Source: Paraburkholderia ginsengisoli NBRC 100965 (GTDB lineage: Bacteria; Pseudomonadota; Gammaproteobacteria; Burkholderiales; Burkholderiaceae). Taken from it: a stretch of 37,086 bases of DNA. The DNA lies in NCBI RefSeq assembly GCF_000739735.1, contig NZ_BBJF01000021.1, forward strand, positions 1 to 37,086. Reading direction: 5' to 3'. How positions within the stretch are numbered: position 1 is the stretch's first letter; each line of letters begins with the position of its first letter. The notes below the pieces were generated by a model, which ran no database searches, was not told where the DNA came from, and was given only the letters and a program-made list of their open reading frames with translations. Made by a program: the position numbers and the translations under genes. Of this stretch, positions 15,788-25,593 are shown piece after piece.

Positions 15788-15948
15788 GTTGACAGGCGAA
15801 AACGTGGCCTGGGTTCTCCTCGCTGGGGCGTTTGAGTGGCGTTCCATTCGTTCGATGCTCGCGAAGACGTGCGTTGGAGTCGGAAAGTGCAAAACTCCGG
15901 CCGGCCGATTTCCGTATGAGCTAGCTTGACCCCGATGGTAACCGGAAC

Positions 15949-15954
15949 ATTATA
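15949..15954 (-). promoter_or_regulatory. Candidate -10 element for ptsN
   Basis: A perfect TATAAT on the minus strand stands alone in GC-rich sequence about 160 bases upstream of ptsN. It is downstream of the hpf terminator (16061-16086), where ptsN would need its own promoter. No good -35 hexamer is found at 16-18 bases. The rest of the 337-base gap 15788-16124 holds only the hpf terminator and no plausible gene. Confidence 0.35.
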
Positions 15955-16060
15955 GAACAGGGTAGCTATGGATGGTGCGGCGCGCCATCGATGCGCGATG
16001 GGTTTTTAACGATTTAGTCCACGAGCTGCGCCAGCGTGCGAAAAAGGCGTCCAGAAACGA

Positions 16061-16086
16061 AAAACCGCCCGATTCAGGGCGGTTTT
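16061..16086 (-). terminator. Terminator downstream of hpf
   Basis: A perfect 10-bp stem AAAACCGCCC (16061-16070) with GGGCGGTTTT (16077-16086) has a six-base loop. On the minus strand it ends in five U. It separates hpf from ptsN, 38 bases after the hpf stop. Its symmetry would let it act on plus-strand transcripts too. Confidence 0.92.
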
Positions 16087-16124
16087 GACAAGTAAGAAAA
16101 ATGAGGTAAGCCCTCTAATTTCCC

Positions 16125-16481
16125 TTACTGCGGCGGCACGTCCAGTTGCGGTGCCGGTTGATACTTGATCGCATCATGCTGATGACCCTGCAGGCGATCC
16201 TTGTGGCGTATCACTTGCCGGTCGAGCTTGTCGATCATCAGATCGATCGCAGCGTAAAGGTCGCTGTCGCAACTCTCGACAAAGATATCTTTGCCCTTCA
16301 GATGCAGGTTGATTTCAACCTTTTGACGCTTGTCCTTTTCCTTGTGGTTGTCGACCGAGAGGACCACACTGCCGTCGATTACCTGATCGAAATGTCTTAG
16401 CACCCTATCCAGTTTGGTGATCACGTATTCGCGCAACGCAGGCGTTACTTCGAGGTGGTGTCCACTGATCTGCAGATTCAT
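16125..16481 (-). CDS. hpf: Ribosome hibernation promoting factor (short form)
   Basis: 118 residues. A sigma-54-modulation/YfiA-family protein that binds the decoding centre of the small subunit and promotes 100S dimers in stationary phase. Conserved features are MNLQISGHHLEVTPALREYV, KLDRVLRHFDQVI, and the basic IDKLDRQVIRHKDRL near the C-terminus. It has only the S30AE domain with a short tail, so it is the short HPF type rather than the long dimerising form. ATG with GGAG about eight bases upstream. It follows rpoN by 170 bases, as in most proteobacteria. Confidence 0.94.
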   Translation of the reverse strand: MNLQISGHHLEVTPALREYVITKLDRVLRHFDQVIDGSVVLSVDNHKEKDKRQKVEINLHLKGKDIFVESCDSDLYAAIDLMIDKLDRQVIRHKDRLQGHQHDAIKYQPAPQLDVPPQ

Positions 16482-16651
16482 AGTGCTTCTCCAAGCTAGT
16501 GGCCGCTTGTTCCGCACGATGACAAAGGTCCGGTCGATCTGTCGGCTTGCCTGAGTCGTCCCCCGGTGACTGACATCTGGCAGGTCGCATCGGCCGGCCT
16601 GTCCGCCAACTGCGGAGCGGCCGGTAAATGCCCGCCACGGAAGGCGACGGG

Positions 16652-18169
16652 CTACAGAGACTTGCGCAGGTTGACTGCCGGGATTTTGAGCGCTTCGCGG
16701 TACTTCGCAACGGTACGCCGTGCGACCACGAAGCCCTGTTCCGCCAGCAGTTCGGCTATGCGACTGTCTGAGAGAGGCGATTTCGGGTTTTCCGCTCCTA
16801 TCAGTTGTTTGATCAGCGCGCGAATGGCCGTGGAAGAGGCCGCGCCGCCTGTGTCCGTCGAAACGTGTGATCCGAAAAAGTACTTAAATTCCAGCGTCCC
16901 GAATGGGGTCAGCATGTATTTACCGGTTGTCACACGCGAGACAGTCGACTCGTGTAGGCCCAGCGTATCAGCAATTTCCCGCAAAACCAAGGGGCGCATG
17001 GCAATTTCGCCGTGCACGAAAAAGCTCTTTTGACGCTCGACAATGGCTTGCGCGACACGGAGGATCGTCTCGAAACGCTGCTGGATATTCTTGATCAGCC
17101 AGCGTGCTTCCTGCAGTTGCTGGCGCAACGAACCGCTCCCCGGATCGCCCCGGTTATTGCGCAGAATATTCGCGTACAAGTGGTTGATGCGCAGCTTCGG
17201 CACCACCTCCGGATTCAGTTCCGCCTGCCAGCCCTGGGCCGTTTTGCGCACCATGATGTCCGGCACCACATAGTCCGCTTCGGCCTTGCCGTAGGCGGCG
17301 CCGGGAAACGGTTCGAGCGAGCGGATCAGCATGTGCGCATCGCGCAGATCGTCGTCGTTCGCCTTCAGGTGTTTGCGCAAACGCGTGAAATCGCGTGCCG
17401 CGAGCAGTTCGAGGTAGTGACTGACGATGTCGAGTGCGAGCGTTCGCGTAGGCGAAGGATCGAGCCGCAGCAGTTGCAGCTTCAGACACTCGGATGCGGA
17501 ACGCGCGCCCACCCCCGCCGGGTCGAAGCTATGCAGCAACGCGAGCGCCGCGTTCAATTCGTCGAGATCGACTTCGAGCTCTTCGGGCAGATCGGCTTGC
17601 ACTTCGTCGAGCGTCGCGGCGAGATAGCCATCGTCGTCGAGCGATTCGATCAGGAACGTGATCAGCGCCCGGTCGCGTTGACCCGCCTGGGTGACGCGCA
17701 ATTGCGCCATCAGATGATCACGCAGCGACGTGCTCGATTCGTGGATTTGCAGCGGCGGCAGATCGTCGTCGTCGGACGCGTTGCCGGAGCGGCCGTAGTC
17801 GTCGAGATTCCATTGCGACGCGTCGCCGTTGCTATCGCCCGACATGCCGTTGTATTCGTCGACACCTTGCGGCTCGCCGTTTTCGGAGCGCTCGCTGCTG
17901 CTGGTGGACGAAGACGAGCCGTTGCCGCCCATCTGGTCGGACGGCGCCGACGAGTTGGGCGCCTGGGCGATCAGCGAACCGTCAGCCGCTACCCGCAACG
18001 GGCTCGCGATCCAGTCGTCCTCATTTTCGAGGAGCGGATTCTGCGAGATCGCCATTGCGACTTCCTGCTGCAGTTCGAGCGTGGACAACTGGAGCAGCCG
18101 GATGGACTGCTGCAGTTGGGGCGTCAGCGCAAGATGCTGCGATAGGCGGAGTTGGAGGCTGGCTTTCAT
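16652..18169 (-). CDS. rpoN: RNA polymerase sigma-54 factor
   Basis: 505 residues. Directs core polymerase to -24/-12 promoters and needs bacterial enhancer-binding proteins to open them. Region I is Gln/Leu-rich (MKASLQLRLSQHLALTPQLQ). Region II is a long acidic and Ser/Asn-rich linker (about residues 70-145). Region III contains the core-binding part, the helix-turn-helix (LREIADTLGLHESTVSRVT) and the diagnostic RpoN box ARRTVAKYRE near the C-terminus. The upstream extension of the frame is rejected because Region I starts at this ATG. It follows lptB across 183 bases and probably continues the kdsD-lptB transcript or has its own promoter there. Confidence 0.97.
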   Translation of the reverse strand: MKASLQLRLSQHLALTPQLQQSIRLLQLSTLELQQEVAMAISQNPLLENEDDWIASPLRVAADGSLIAQAPNSSAPSDQMGGNGSSSSTSSSERSENGEPQGVDEYNGMSGDSNGDASQWNLDDYGRSGNASDDDDLPPLQIHESSTSLRDHLMAQLRVTQAGQRDRALITFLIESLDDDGYLAATLDEVQADLPEELEVDLDELNAALALLHSFDPAGVGARSASECLKLQLLRLDPSPTRTLALDIVSHYLELLAARDFTRLRKHLKANDDDLRDAHMLIRSLEPFPGAAYGKAEADYVVPDIMVRKTAQGWQAELNPEVVPKLRINHLYANILRNNRGDPGSGSLRQQLQEARWLIKNIQQRFETILRVAQAIVERQKSFFVHGEIAMRPLVLREIADTLGLHESTVSRVTTGKYMLTPFGTLEFKYFFGSHVSTDTGGAASSTAIRALIKQLIGAENPKSPLSDSRIAELLAEQGFVVARRTVAKYREALKIPAVNLRKSL

Positions 18170-18352
18170 GGCAAGTTGAGATTCATTGTAGAGAGTTTGC
18201 CACGACCGCGATACCTTGCGACATTCGCAATTACGCGTGCGCCCGTTTTCGGCGGCGCTGGGCGCGGACGGCCCAGGTGAGGAAGCTGATGTGCGGTTGC
18301 CGCAAAAGGGCCGGCGCATGCGGGCTCGCCGCGCCAGCAATCCCTTGTGCGC

Positions 18353-19134
<782 letters not shown>

Positions 19135-19138
<4 letters not shown>

Positions 19139-19806
19139 TGATTCGGCGCTCCCTGGATCGTGGTGGACGGCGCGAGCGTGGCCGACGCGCCGGTCAGCGG
19201 CGCGGCGCCGCCGTTGCGCGGCGACAGCATGGCGCGCACGCGGCCGGTCGGGTTGCCCGGGCCGGCGACATCCTTGCCTGCCTTCGCGGTATAGAAGTCG
19301 TTCTGGCCGTCATAGGTGATGACGCTGCCGCGCACCTGGTCGATCACCGTGGACAGACCCTGCAGACGTTTGACCGTGGCGTTCGTGGTGAGCGTGGTCA
19401 GATCCTGCTTGCCGTCGTAGTCGATGCGGATGGCCGTGCCTTCGATGTATTCGTCGAGGCCTTCACGCTTCTGGCGGAAATACGACAGATTGCCGCCGCT
19501 CGACGTGCCGGTGGCGTACTGATAGCCCTGCGGGTCCTGAGTCACTTCGACACGATCGGCCTTGATCACGATCGTCCCTTTGGTGGCGACCACGTGGCCG
19601 GTGAAGATATTGACCTGCTTGAGGTCGTCGTAAGTCATGTTGTCCGCTTCGATGTTCAGCGGCTTGTCCTTATCGGCTCGGTCGGCGTGCGCAAGCGGCG
19701 CGAAGCCGGCGAGCGGCAACGCGACGATGAGCGCAGCGAGTCCGGCGCGGCACGCGGACAGGGTACGCGAGCGGCCGGTAAAAAAACGGGGGAACGATTC
19801 GTTCAT
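19135..19806 (-). CDS. lptA: LPS transport periplasmic protein LptA
   Basis: 223 residues. Periplasmic beta-jellyroll subunit of the bridge that carries LPS from LptC to LptD. The signal peptide runs to about residue 41 (ends AHA). The OstA-type core follows (NIEADNMTYDDLKQVNIFTG, GTIVIKADRVEV). A C-terminal tail rich in Ala, Thr and Pro is longer than in E. coli. It lies 29 bases after lptC and overlaps lptB by four bases. Confidence 0.94.
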
Positions 19807-19835
19807 GCAGTCACGCCTGGAATGGATTACCCGGG

Positions 19836-20435
19836 TTACTTGGGCGAGCTGCCACCGGCGTCGGACGAGGTGATCGCGCCTCTCACGTTGCCGAACAGCT
19901 GCATCACCCGGGTGACGTTGTTGTAGTTCATGCCGCTGGCAGTCATCACCGACATGCCGCGCTGAAGTTTAACCGGCTTTTCGGTCTCGATCACATCGTC
20001 GTTGACCAGCACCCTAAAATGCTCCGAATCTGCCTGCATCTGCGGATCGCCGTAGCCGGGCGCCCGCAGAATGCGCGCGTTGCCGTACAGATCGACGATC
20101 GACGCGTCGGCGTTCACCTTGCCGGTGTCGCCGGTTGCGGTGACGATCGGCTTGCCGGGCTGGAACGCGCGCATGGCCGGTTTGACCAGGTCGCTTAGTT
20201 CGTCGTCTTCATAGTGGATCAGCGACTGGGCGGTCAGCCGGTATTGCGTCGCGCCCGACTGATCGAGTTCGGACACCGAGAAGTTGTCCGCGAAGTAGTC
20301 CGGCGTGTGTTCCTTGGGACGCGGTGCGCCTTCGTTCTGGCGCGGCAGCGTGGCTTGCAGCAGCCACCACGTGATACCGGCGAGCGCGGCCATCGCGACC
20401 AACGGAATCAGCGAAGTCAAACGGAACTGGTTCAT
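19836..20435 (-). CDS. lptC: LPS export system protein LptC
   Basis: 199 residues. A single N-terminal membrane helix (about residues 8-26) anchors a periplasmic jellyroll that passes LPS from LptBFG to LptA. TPDYFADNFSVSELDQSGATQYRL is the family's recognisable N-terminal segment (read here in two halves). GMNYNNVTRVMQLFGNVRG closes the domain. Its ATG overlaps the kdsC stop in an ATGA junction, showing operon coupling. Confidence 0.93.
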   Translation of the reverse strand: MNQFRLTSLIPLVAMAALAGITWWLLQATLPRQNEGAPRPKEHTPDYFADNFSVSELDQSGATQYRLTAQSLIHYEDDELSDLVKPAMRAFQPGKPIVTATGDTGKVNADASIVDLYGNARILRAPGYGDPQMQADSEHFRVLVNDDVIETEKPVKLQRGMSVMTASGMNYNNVTRVMQLFGNVRGAITSSDAGGSSPK

Positions 20436-20992
20436 CCGACGAGGCCTCGCTGTTCGCCGCTGCAGGCGGCTGCGAGCAACGCTTCATACTTGTGCTGCGC
20501 GCGCAGCAGCGTGTCGCAGACTTCGCGCGCCGCACCGTGGCCGCCGCGTGCCTCGCTGACCCAATGAGCCCGCGCGATCACTTCCGGATGCGAGTTGGCC
20601 GGCGCGGCCGCGAAGCCGACCTTCAGCATCACCGCGAGGTCGACCCAGTCGTCGCCCATGTAGCCGCATTCTTCCGCGCTGAGGCCAGTCTGCTGCAAAA
20701 GGTCCGCAAACGCCTGAGGTTTGTCCTGCACGCCCTGATAGACGTGCGCGATGTTCATTTCCTTCGCGCGCGCCGCGACGATGCCCGACTTGCGTCCCGT
20801 GATGATCGCCGTCTCGATGCCGGCCTGGCGCAGCAGCTTCATGCCGTGGCCGTCCATCGAGTTGAAGCCCTTCATCGTGTCGCCTTCCGCCGTAAACAGC
20901 AGGCCGCCGTCGGTCAGCACGCCGTCGACGTCGAAAATCATCAGCTTCACGCGGCTTGCGCGTTCGGTAGCGGTAGGCGGAGCAATGGCCAT
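20432..20992 (-). CDS. kdsC: 3-deoxy-D-manno-octulosonate 8-phosphate phosphatase
   Basis: 186 residues. HAD-superfamily (C0 type) phosphatase releasing Kdo from Kdo-8-phosphate. Motif I is FDVDGVLTDG with both aspartates, motif II TGRKS, and motif IV GDDWVDLAVM. Its ATG shares one base with the kdsD stop (TGATG) and its stop overlaps lptC, so all three genes are translationally linked. Confidence 0.95.
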   Translation of the reverse strand: MAIAPPTATERASRVKLMIFDVDGVLTDGGLLFTAEGDTMKGFNSMDGHGMKLLRQAGIETAIITGRKSGIVAARAKEMNIAHVYQGVQDKPQAFADLLQQTGLSAEECGYMGDDWVDLAVMLKVGFAAAPANSHPEVIARAHWVSEARGGHGAAREVCDTLLRAQHKYEALLAAACSGEQRGLVG

Positions 20993-21975
20993 CAGATCAC
21001 CTTCTTCGAGAACAGGTCGTGCATGTTGAGTGCGCCGATCAGCTTGCCTGCTTCGTCGACGACCAGCATCTGATTGATGCGGTGGCGCTCCATCAGTTCC
21101 ACGGCTTCGACGGCGAGCCGGTCCGGACCGATGGTGCGCGGGCCGGCGGTCATCACCGAGGCGATCGACAACTGGCGGAAATCGCCGTCGCGTTCGAGCA
21201 CGCGGCGCAAGTCGCCGTCGGTGAAAATGCCCGCGACGCGGCCTTCGTGGTCGACGATCGCGGTCATGCCCATGCGCTTCGCGGTCAACTGGAACAGCGC
21301 GTCGCGCACGGTGGCGTCGGGTGTGACTTGCGGCACCTGGTCGCCGGTGCGCATCACGTCGCGCACATAGGTGAGCAGACGCCGGCCGAGCGCGCCGCCC
21401 GGATGCGAGCGCGCGAAGTCGTCGCGGCCGAAGCCGCGTGCGTCGAGTACCGCGACCGCGAGCGCGTCGCCGAGCGCGAGCGCGGCGGTGGTGCTGGCGG
21501 TCGGCGCGAGATTCATCGGGCAGGCTTCTTTCGCGACGCCGGAATTCAGGTGTACGTCGGCCAGTTGTGCGAGACTCGACGACGGGCGGCCCGTCATCGC
21601 AATCAGCTTCGCGCCGATCCGTTTGATGAGCGGCAGGATCGCCACGAGTTCTTCAGTCTCGCCGGAATTGGACAACGCGAGGAACACGTCGTCCGAGGTG
21701 ACCATGCCGAGGTCGCCATGACTGGCTTCGGCAGGATGCACGAAGAACGCGGGGGTGCCGGTACTGGCGAGGGTGGCCGCAAGCTTGCGGGCCACATGGC
21801 CGGATTTGCCGATACCAGAGACGACCACGCGCCCACGGCAACCCAGGATGAAATCGACCGCCCCTACGAAACCATCGTCGAGTTGGTCGCGAAGGGCGCG
21901 CACGGCGTCCGCTTCGATGTCGAGCACGTCACGAGCGAGCGTCAGTGCCCGGTCGCCATTGATTTTCGCTATCAT
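20992..21975 (-). CDS. kdsD: D-arabinose 5-phosphate isomerase
   Basis: 327 residues. Converts ribulose 5-phosphate to arabinose 5-phosphate, the first step of Kdo synthesis. An N-terminal SIS domain (VVVSGIGKSGHVARKLAAT, FFVHPAEASHGDLGM, ALSNSGETEEL) is followed by two CBS domains (from about residue 205, with IFTDGDLRRVLE). Length matches the E. coli enzyme. The ATG at 21975 is close behind an extended -10 sequence, so the transcript may carry little or no leader. First gene of the kdsD-kdsC-lptCAB operon, divergent from the CPA2 antiporter. Confidence 0.95.
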   Translation of the reverse strand: MIAKINGDRALTLARDVLDIEADAVRALRDQLDDGFVGAVDFILGCRGRVVVSGIGKSGHVARKLAATLASTGTPAFFVHPAEASHGDLGMVTSDDVFLALSNSGETEELVAILPLIKRIGAKLIAMTGRPSSSLAQLADVHLNSGVAKEACPMNLAPTASTTAALALGDALAVAVLDARGFGRDDFARSHPGGALGRRLLTYVRDVMRTGDQVPQVTPDATVRDALFQLTAKRMGMTAIVDHEGRVAGIFTDGDLRRVLERDGDFRQLSIASVMTAGPRTIGPDRLAVEAVELMERHRINQMLVVDEAGKLIGALNMHDLFSKKVI

Positions 21976-21981
21976 TCGCGG

Positions 21982-21990
21982 AGTATAGCA
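21982..21990 (-). promoter_or_regulatory. Extended -10 promoter of the kdsD operon
   Basis: The minus strand reads TGCTATACT, an extended -10 (TGnTATAAT with one mismatch), ending six bases before the kdsD ATG. No -35 hexamer is apparent, which extended -10 promoters can tolerate. The implied start site falls at or beside the start codon. Confidence 0.5.
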
Positions 21991-22136
21991 AAGGCGCCTG
22001 TTCGCCGCGCCGGGCCTGCTGTGCCAAGCGGCTGCTTTCACCAGCCTTTTTACCGGCCCCTCAACCTCGCCGCACGGCGTTTCGCGTGCGCGGTTCCGCT
22101 GACGAACGAGGACTCTTCACCCATGCGTTTTTGCCG

Positions 22137-24140
22137 ATGATCTCCCCGCTCGAAATGACGCTGTTCCTGCTGCTGGCATCGGTGGCGGGCGTGGTGCTGT
22201 TTCGCTTTCTGAATCTTCCGCCGATGCTCGGCTATCTGACTGTCGGCATCGTGGTCGGGCCGAACGCGTTCGGTCTGATCCCCGATTCGGCGGGCGCGCA
22301 GAACCTCGCCGAATTCGGCGTCGTGTTCCTGATGTTCTCGATCGGGCTGGAGTTTTCGCTTGCCAAGCTGCGCTCGATGCACCGGCTCGTGTTCGGCCTC
22401 GGCCTGTTGCAGGTGCTCGGCACCATTGCCGTCGCGGTGTCGCTCGGCATGATCCTCGAGCGCTGGGTGCATATCACGTGGCAGGCGAGCGTGGCGCTGG
22501 GCGGCGCGCTGGCGATGTCGTCGACGGCGATCGTCAGCAAGATGCTGGCGGAGCGGCTCGAAATCGAAACGGAGCACGGACGCAACATCTTCGGCGTGTT
22601 GCTGTTCCAGGATCTGGCGGTGGTGCCGCTCCTCATCATCATCACCGCGCTCGGCGGCAAGTCGGAAGAGCTGATCAGCTCGCTCGGAGTTGCCGCGATC
22701 AAGATCGTCATCGCATTGGCGCTGCTGCTGATCGTCGGACAGCGCTTCATGACGCGCTGGTTCAACGTAGTCGCGCGGCGCCGCTCGCAAGAACTGTTCA
22801 TTCTCAACGTGCTGCTGGTGACGCTGGGCGCGGCGTTCATCACCGACAAGTTCGGCCTGTCGCTCGCGCTCGGCGCGTTCATCGCGGGCATGCTGATCGC
22901 CGAAACGCCTTACCGCCATCAGGTGGAAGAGGACATCAAGCCGTTTCGCGACGTGCTGCTCGGTCTCTTCTTCATCACCACCGGCATGCTGCTGAATCCG
23001 ACCGTGATCTGGCAGCATCCGCTGATCGTGCTGGGCTTCCTGATCGGGCCGCTGCTGCTGAAGGCGGTGATGATCACGGCGCTCGCGCGGCTGTTCGGCG
23101 CGACTCCGGGCGTCGCGATGCGTACCGGTATCGGCCTCGCGCAAGCGGGCGAGTTCGGCTTCGTGCTCCTGAACCTGATTCTCGACCGGCATCTGGTCGA
23201 CGCGACGCTGTTGCAGGCGATTCTCGCCGCGATGCTGCTGTCGATGCTCGCCGCGCCGTTCATGATCCAGAATGCGGACCGGATCGTGCTGCGCCTGTCG
23301 TCGACTGAATGGATGATGCAGTCGTTGCAGATGACGCGCATCGCGACGCAAAGCCTGAAGCAGAGCGGCCACGTGATCATCTGCGGCTACGGCCGCGCTG
23401 GGCAGAATCTGGCGCGCATGCTGGAGCACGAAGGCCTGTCGTACGTCGCGCTTGACCTCGACCCCGATCGCGTCGCCGCAGCCGCCGCAGCGGGCGAGTC
23501 GGTCGTGTTCGGCGACGCCGGGCGGCGCGAGTCGCTGCTCGCCGCGGGTCTCCATCGCGCGGCCGCGATCGCGATCACGTATGCGAACACGCCGTCGGCC
23601 TTGCGCGTGCTGCACAACATCCACGAGGAAGAGCCGACGCTGCCGGTGATCGTGCGTACCGTCGACGACGCCGATCTGGAGAAGCTGCTGGCCGCCGGCG
23701 CCACCGAGGTGATACCGGAGATCGTCGAGGGCAGTCTGATGCTCGCGTCGCACACGCTGGTGGTGATGGGCGTGCCGATGCGGCGCGTGGTGCGACGGGT
23801 CGAGGAAATGCGCGACGAACGCTATGCGCTTTTGCGCGGCTATTTCCACGGCGCCGACGACGTGGACGACGACGACGGTCACGAACAGGTGCGGCTACAA
23901 TCGGTCCCGGTCGACCCCAACGCGGACGCGGTGGGTCGCACGCTGGCCGACCTGGGCCTGTTCGAGCTGGGCGTGGAAGTGACGGCGATCCGCCGGCATG
24001 GCATTCGCGGCGTCGAGCCGGACCCGTCCACCAAGCTGCGCGCGAGCGACATCGTGGTGCTGCGCGGCTTGCCCGAACAACTGTCGGAAGCAGAGGAACG
24101 GCTCTCGAAGCATCGTCGCGCGGGTGCTGCCGCGGCGTAG
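22137..24140 (+). CDS. CPA2-family cation:proton antiporter (Kef type)
   Basis: 667 residues. An N-terminal Na+/H+-exchanger membrane domain (about residues 5-385, roughly 12-13 helices) has the FQDLAVVPLL motif (157-166) seen in KefB/KefC. It is followed by a TrkA-N/RCK domain with GYGRAG (417-422) for NAD(H) and a C-terminal TrkA-C domain (about 580-655), which E. coli KefC lacks. It probably exports K+ in exchange for protons, gated by nucleotide or other ligands. An Asp-rich linker (D574-D580) joins the two regulatory domains. The ATG overlaps the stop of a five-codon reading frame (22123-22140). A GTG at 22086 is in frame but adds non-conserved residues. Divergent from kdsD. Confidence 0.9.
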   Translation: MISPLEMTLFLLLASVAGVVLFRFLNLPPMLGYLTVGIVVGPNAFGLIPDSAGAQNLAEFGVVFLMFSIGLEFSLAKLRSMHRLVFGLGLLQVLGTIAVAVSLGMILERWVHITWQASVALGGALAMSSTAIVSKMLAERLEIETEHGRNIFGVLLFQDLAVVPLLIIITALGGKSEELISSLGVAAIKIVIALALLLIVGQRFMTRWFNVVARRRSQELFILNVLLVTLGAAFITDKFGLSLALGAFIAGMLIAETPYRHQVEEDIKPFRDVLLGLFFITTGMLLNPTVIWQHPLIVLGFLIGPLLLKAVMITALARLFGATPGVAMRTGIGLAQAGEFGFVLLNLILDRHLVDATLLQAILAAMLLSMLAAPFMIQNADRIVLRLSSTEWMMQSLQMTRIATQSLKQSGHVIICGYGRAGQNLARMLEHEGLSYVALDLDPDRVAAAAAAGESVVFGDAGRRESLLAAGLHRAAAIAITYANTPSALRVLHNIHEEEPTLPVIVRTVDDADLEKLLAAGATEVIPEIVEGSLMLASHTLVVMGVPMRRVVRRVEEMRDERYALLRGYFHGADDVDDDDGHEQVRLQSVPVDPNADAVGRTLADLGLFELGVEVTAIRRHGIRGVEPDPSTKLRASDIVVLRGLPEQLSEAEERLSKHRRAGAAAA

Positions 24141-24255
24141 CGGACGCGGCGCCACGTGAGCGCGTCGTACGGCGCGTGCGCTCGCCGCTCGCCCTGACGC
24201 ACGCCGCTCTGATTCAGATTTTCATCGGGCCTGTCGAGGTCCATCCGGAGACATC

Positions 24256-24822
24256 ATGTCCAACGCGCTTGTGAGCGCGCCGCTCGATGCGGCCGATTAC
24301 ATCAAAAGCCACATTCGCACGGTGCCCGACTGGCCGCAGCCGGGCGTGCAGTTTCGCGACATCACGCCGCTGTTGCAGGAGCCGAAGTCGCTGCGCGTGC
24401 TGATCGATCTGTTCGTGCAGCGTTACTTCGACGCGCAGCTCGATTACGTGGCGGGGCTCGATGCGCGCGGCTTCATCATCGGGCCGATTCTCGCGTACGA
24501 GTTGAACATCGGCTTCATTCCGATCCGCAAGGCGGGCAAGCTGCCGTATAAGCGGCTCGCGCAGTCGTACGAACTCGAATACGGCACCGCGACCGTCGAG
24601 ATTCACGAAGATGCCTGCAAGCCGGGCGACCGGGTCGTAATCATGGACGATCTGATCGCTACAGGCGGCACGATGATGGCCGGCAAGATGCTGCTCGAGC
24701 GGCTCGGCGCGGTTGTCGTGGAAGGCGCGGCGATCATTGATCTGCCCGAGCTCGGCGGCTCGAAGCTGCTGCGCGAGAGTGGCCTCGCGCTCTACACGGC
24801 GACGAGTTTCGACGGCCACTGA
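24256..24822 (+). CDS. apt: Adenine phosphoribosyltransferase
   Basis: 188 residues. Salvages adenine with PRPP to AMP. The PRPP loop VIMDDLIATGGT is the class signature. DWPQPGVQFRDITPLL and GLDARGFIIGPILA are the other conserved APRT blocks. ATG preceded by GGAG six bases away. It lies 115 bases after the antiporter gene and ends in a probable terminator. Confidence 0.96.
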   Translation: MSNALVSAPLDAADYIKSHIRTVPDWPQPGVQFRDITPLLQEPKSLRVLIDLFVQRYFDAQLDYVAGLDARGFIIGPILAYELNIGFIPIRKAGKLPYKRLAQSYELEYGTATVEIHEDACKPGDRVVIMDDLIATGGTMMAGKMLLERLGAVVVEGAAIIDLPELGGSKLLRESGLALYTATSFDGH

Positions 24823-24847
24823 AGCGCGCGTAGCCGCCGTTTTTTTT
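24810..24847 (+). terminator. Probable terminator of apt
   Basis: A 7-bp stem with one A-C mismatch (24810-24816 with 24833-24839) and a long loop is followed directly by eight T (24840-24847). The left arm overlaps the last codons of apt. Confidence 0.55.
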
Positions 24848-24888
24848 CTGAACTTCGCCGCTTCGCACACAACGAGAAGGTCACGACG

Positions 24889-25503
24889 ATGCCCAACTTC
24901 CTGCTGTTTCTCGCCACGTCGATCGCGATCACCGTGGCGCCCGGTCCGGACAATCTGCAGGTGCTCGCGCGTGGCATCTCGCAGGGGCGCGCGGCGGGGC
25001 TGGTCGCCGCGCTCGGCTTCGCGGCCGGCATCACGTTTCACACGACGCTCGCCGCGCTCGGCGTGGCCGCGTTGCTGCGCTCGTCGCCGCTGGCGTTCGA
25101 GGCGATCAAGCTGGCTGGCGCCGCCTATCTGATCTGGATCGGCATCAAGGCGCTGCGCAGCCAGGGCCTCGCGACCGCGCATCAACGCGCGCCGCAACCT
25201 TTGATGACAGTGTTTCGCCAGAGCGTGCTCGGCAATCTGCTGAACCCGAAGGTGACGCTGTTCTTCGTCGTGTTCCTGCCGCAGTTCGTGCAGCCGCACG
25301 GCGGGCAAACCGTCACGCTGCAGATGCTCGAACTCGGCGCGCTGTTCATGCTGCAGACGGTCGTGGTGTTTTCGCTGTTCGGCGTGTGCGCGGGGATTAT
25401 CGGAGGCTGGCTCAAGCGTCGGCCGCGCGCGGGCGTGTGGCTCGATCGCCTTGCCGGCGCGACATTCATCGCCATCGGGATTCGCGTCGCGTTGCGTGAC
25501 TGA
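24889..25503 (+). CDS. LysE/RhtB-family amino-acid exporter
   Basis: 204 residues, the normal size for this family of small inner-membrane exporters with five to six helices. APGPDN near residue 17 and the second conserved block LLNPKVTLFFVVFLPQF are diagnostic. The substrate cannot be told from sequence; relatives export lysine, threonine, homoserine lactones or leucine. A hydrophilic loop at about 90-105 separates the two halves. It follows apt's terminator, so it probably has its own promoter in the 41 bases after it or relies on readthrough. Confidence 0.9.
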   Translation: MPNFLLFLATSIAITVAPGPDNLQVLARGISQGRAAGLVAALGFAAGITFHTTLAALGVAALLRSSPLAFEAIKLAGAAYLIWIGIKALRSQGLATAHQRAPQPLMTVFRQSVLGNLLNPKVTLFFVVFLPQFVQPHGGQTVTLQMLELGALFMLQTVVVFSLFGVCAGIIGGWLKRRPRAGVWLDRLAGATFIAIGIRVALRD

Positions 25504-25593
25504 CGCGAACACGTGACCGCGTGACCTCATGACCGCCTACGCGCTCGCGGCTCGCCGGCCGCGTCTTGCGCACCGTTGAGTCTGGAGTTTGGA

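Noticed and set aside
22050..23882. 610-codon open frame on the minus strand opposite the antiporter gene
   Set aside because: Its translation is dominated by His, Arg, Gln and Asp with no domain. It is the usual by-product of high third-position GC in the true gene on the other strand.
24214..25530. 438-codon minus-strand frame across apt and the LysE gene
   Set aside because: It spans two recognised genes and their gap, is Arg/His/Gln-rich and has no family features.
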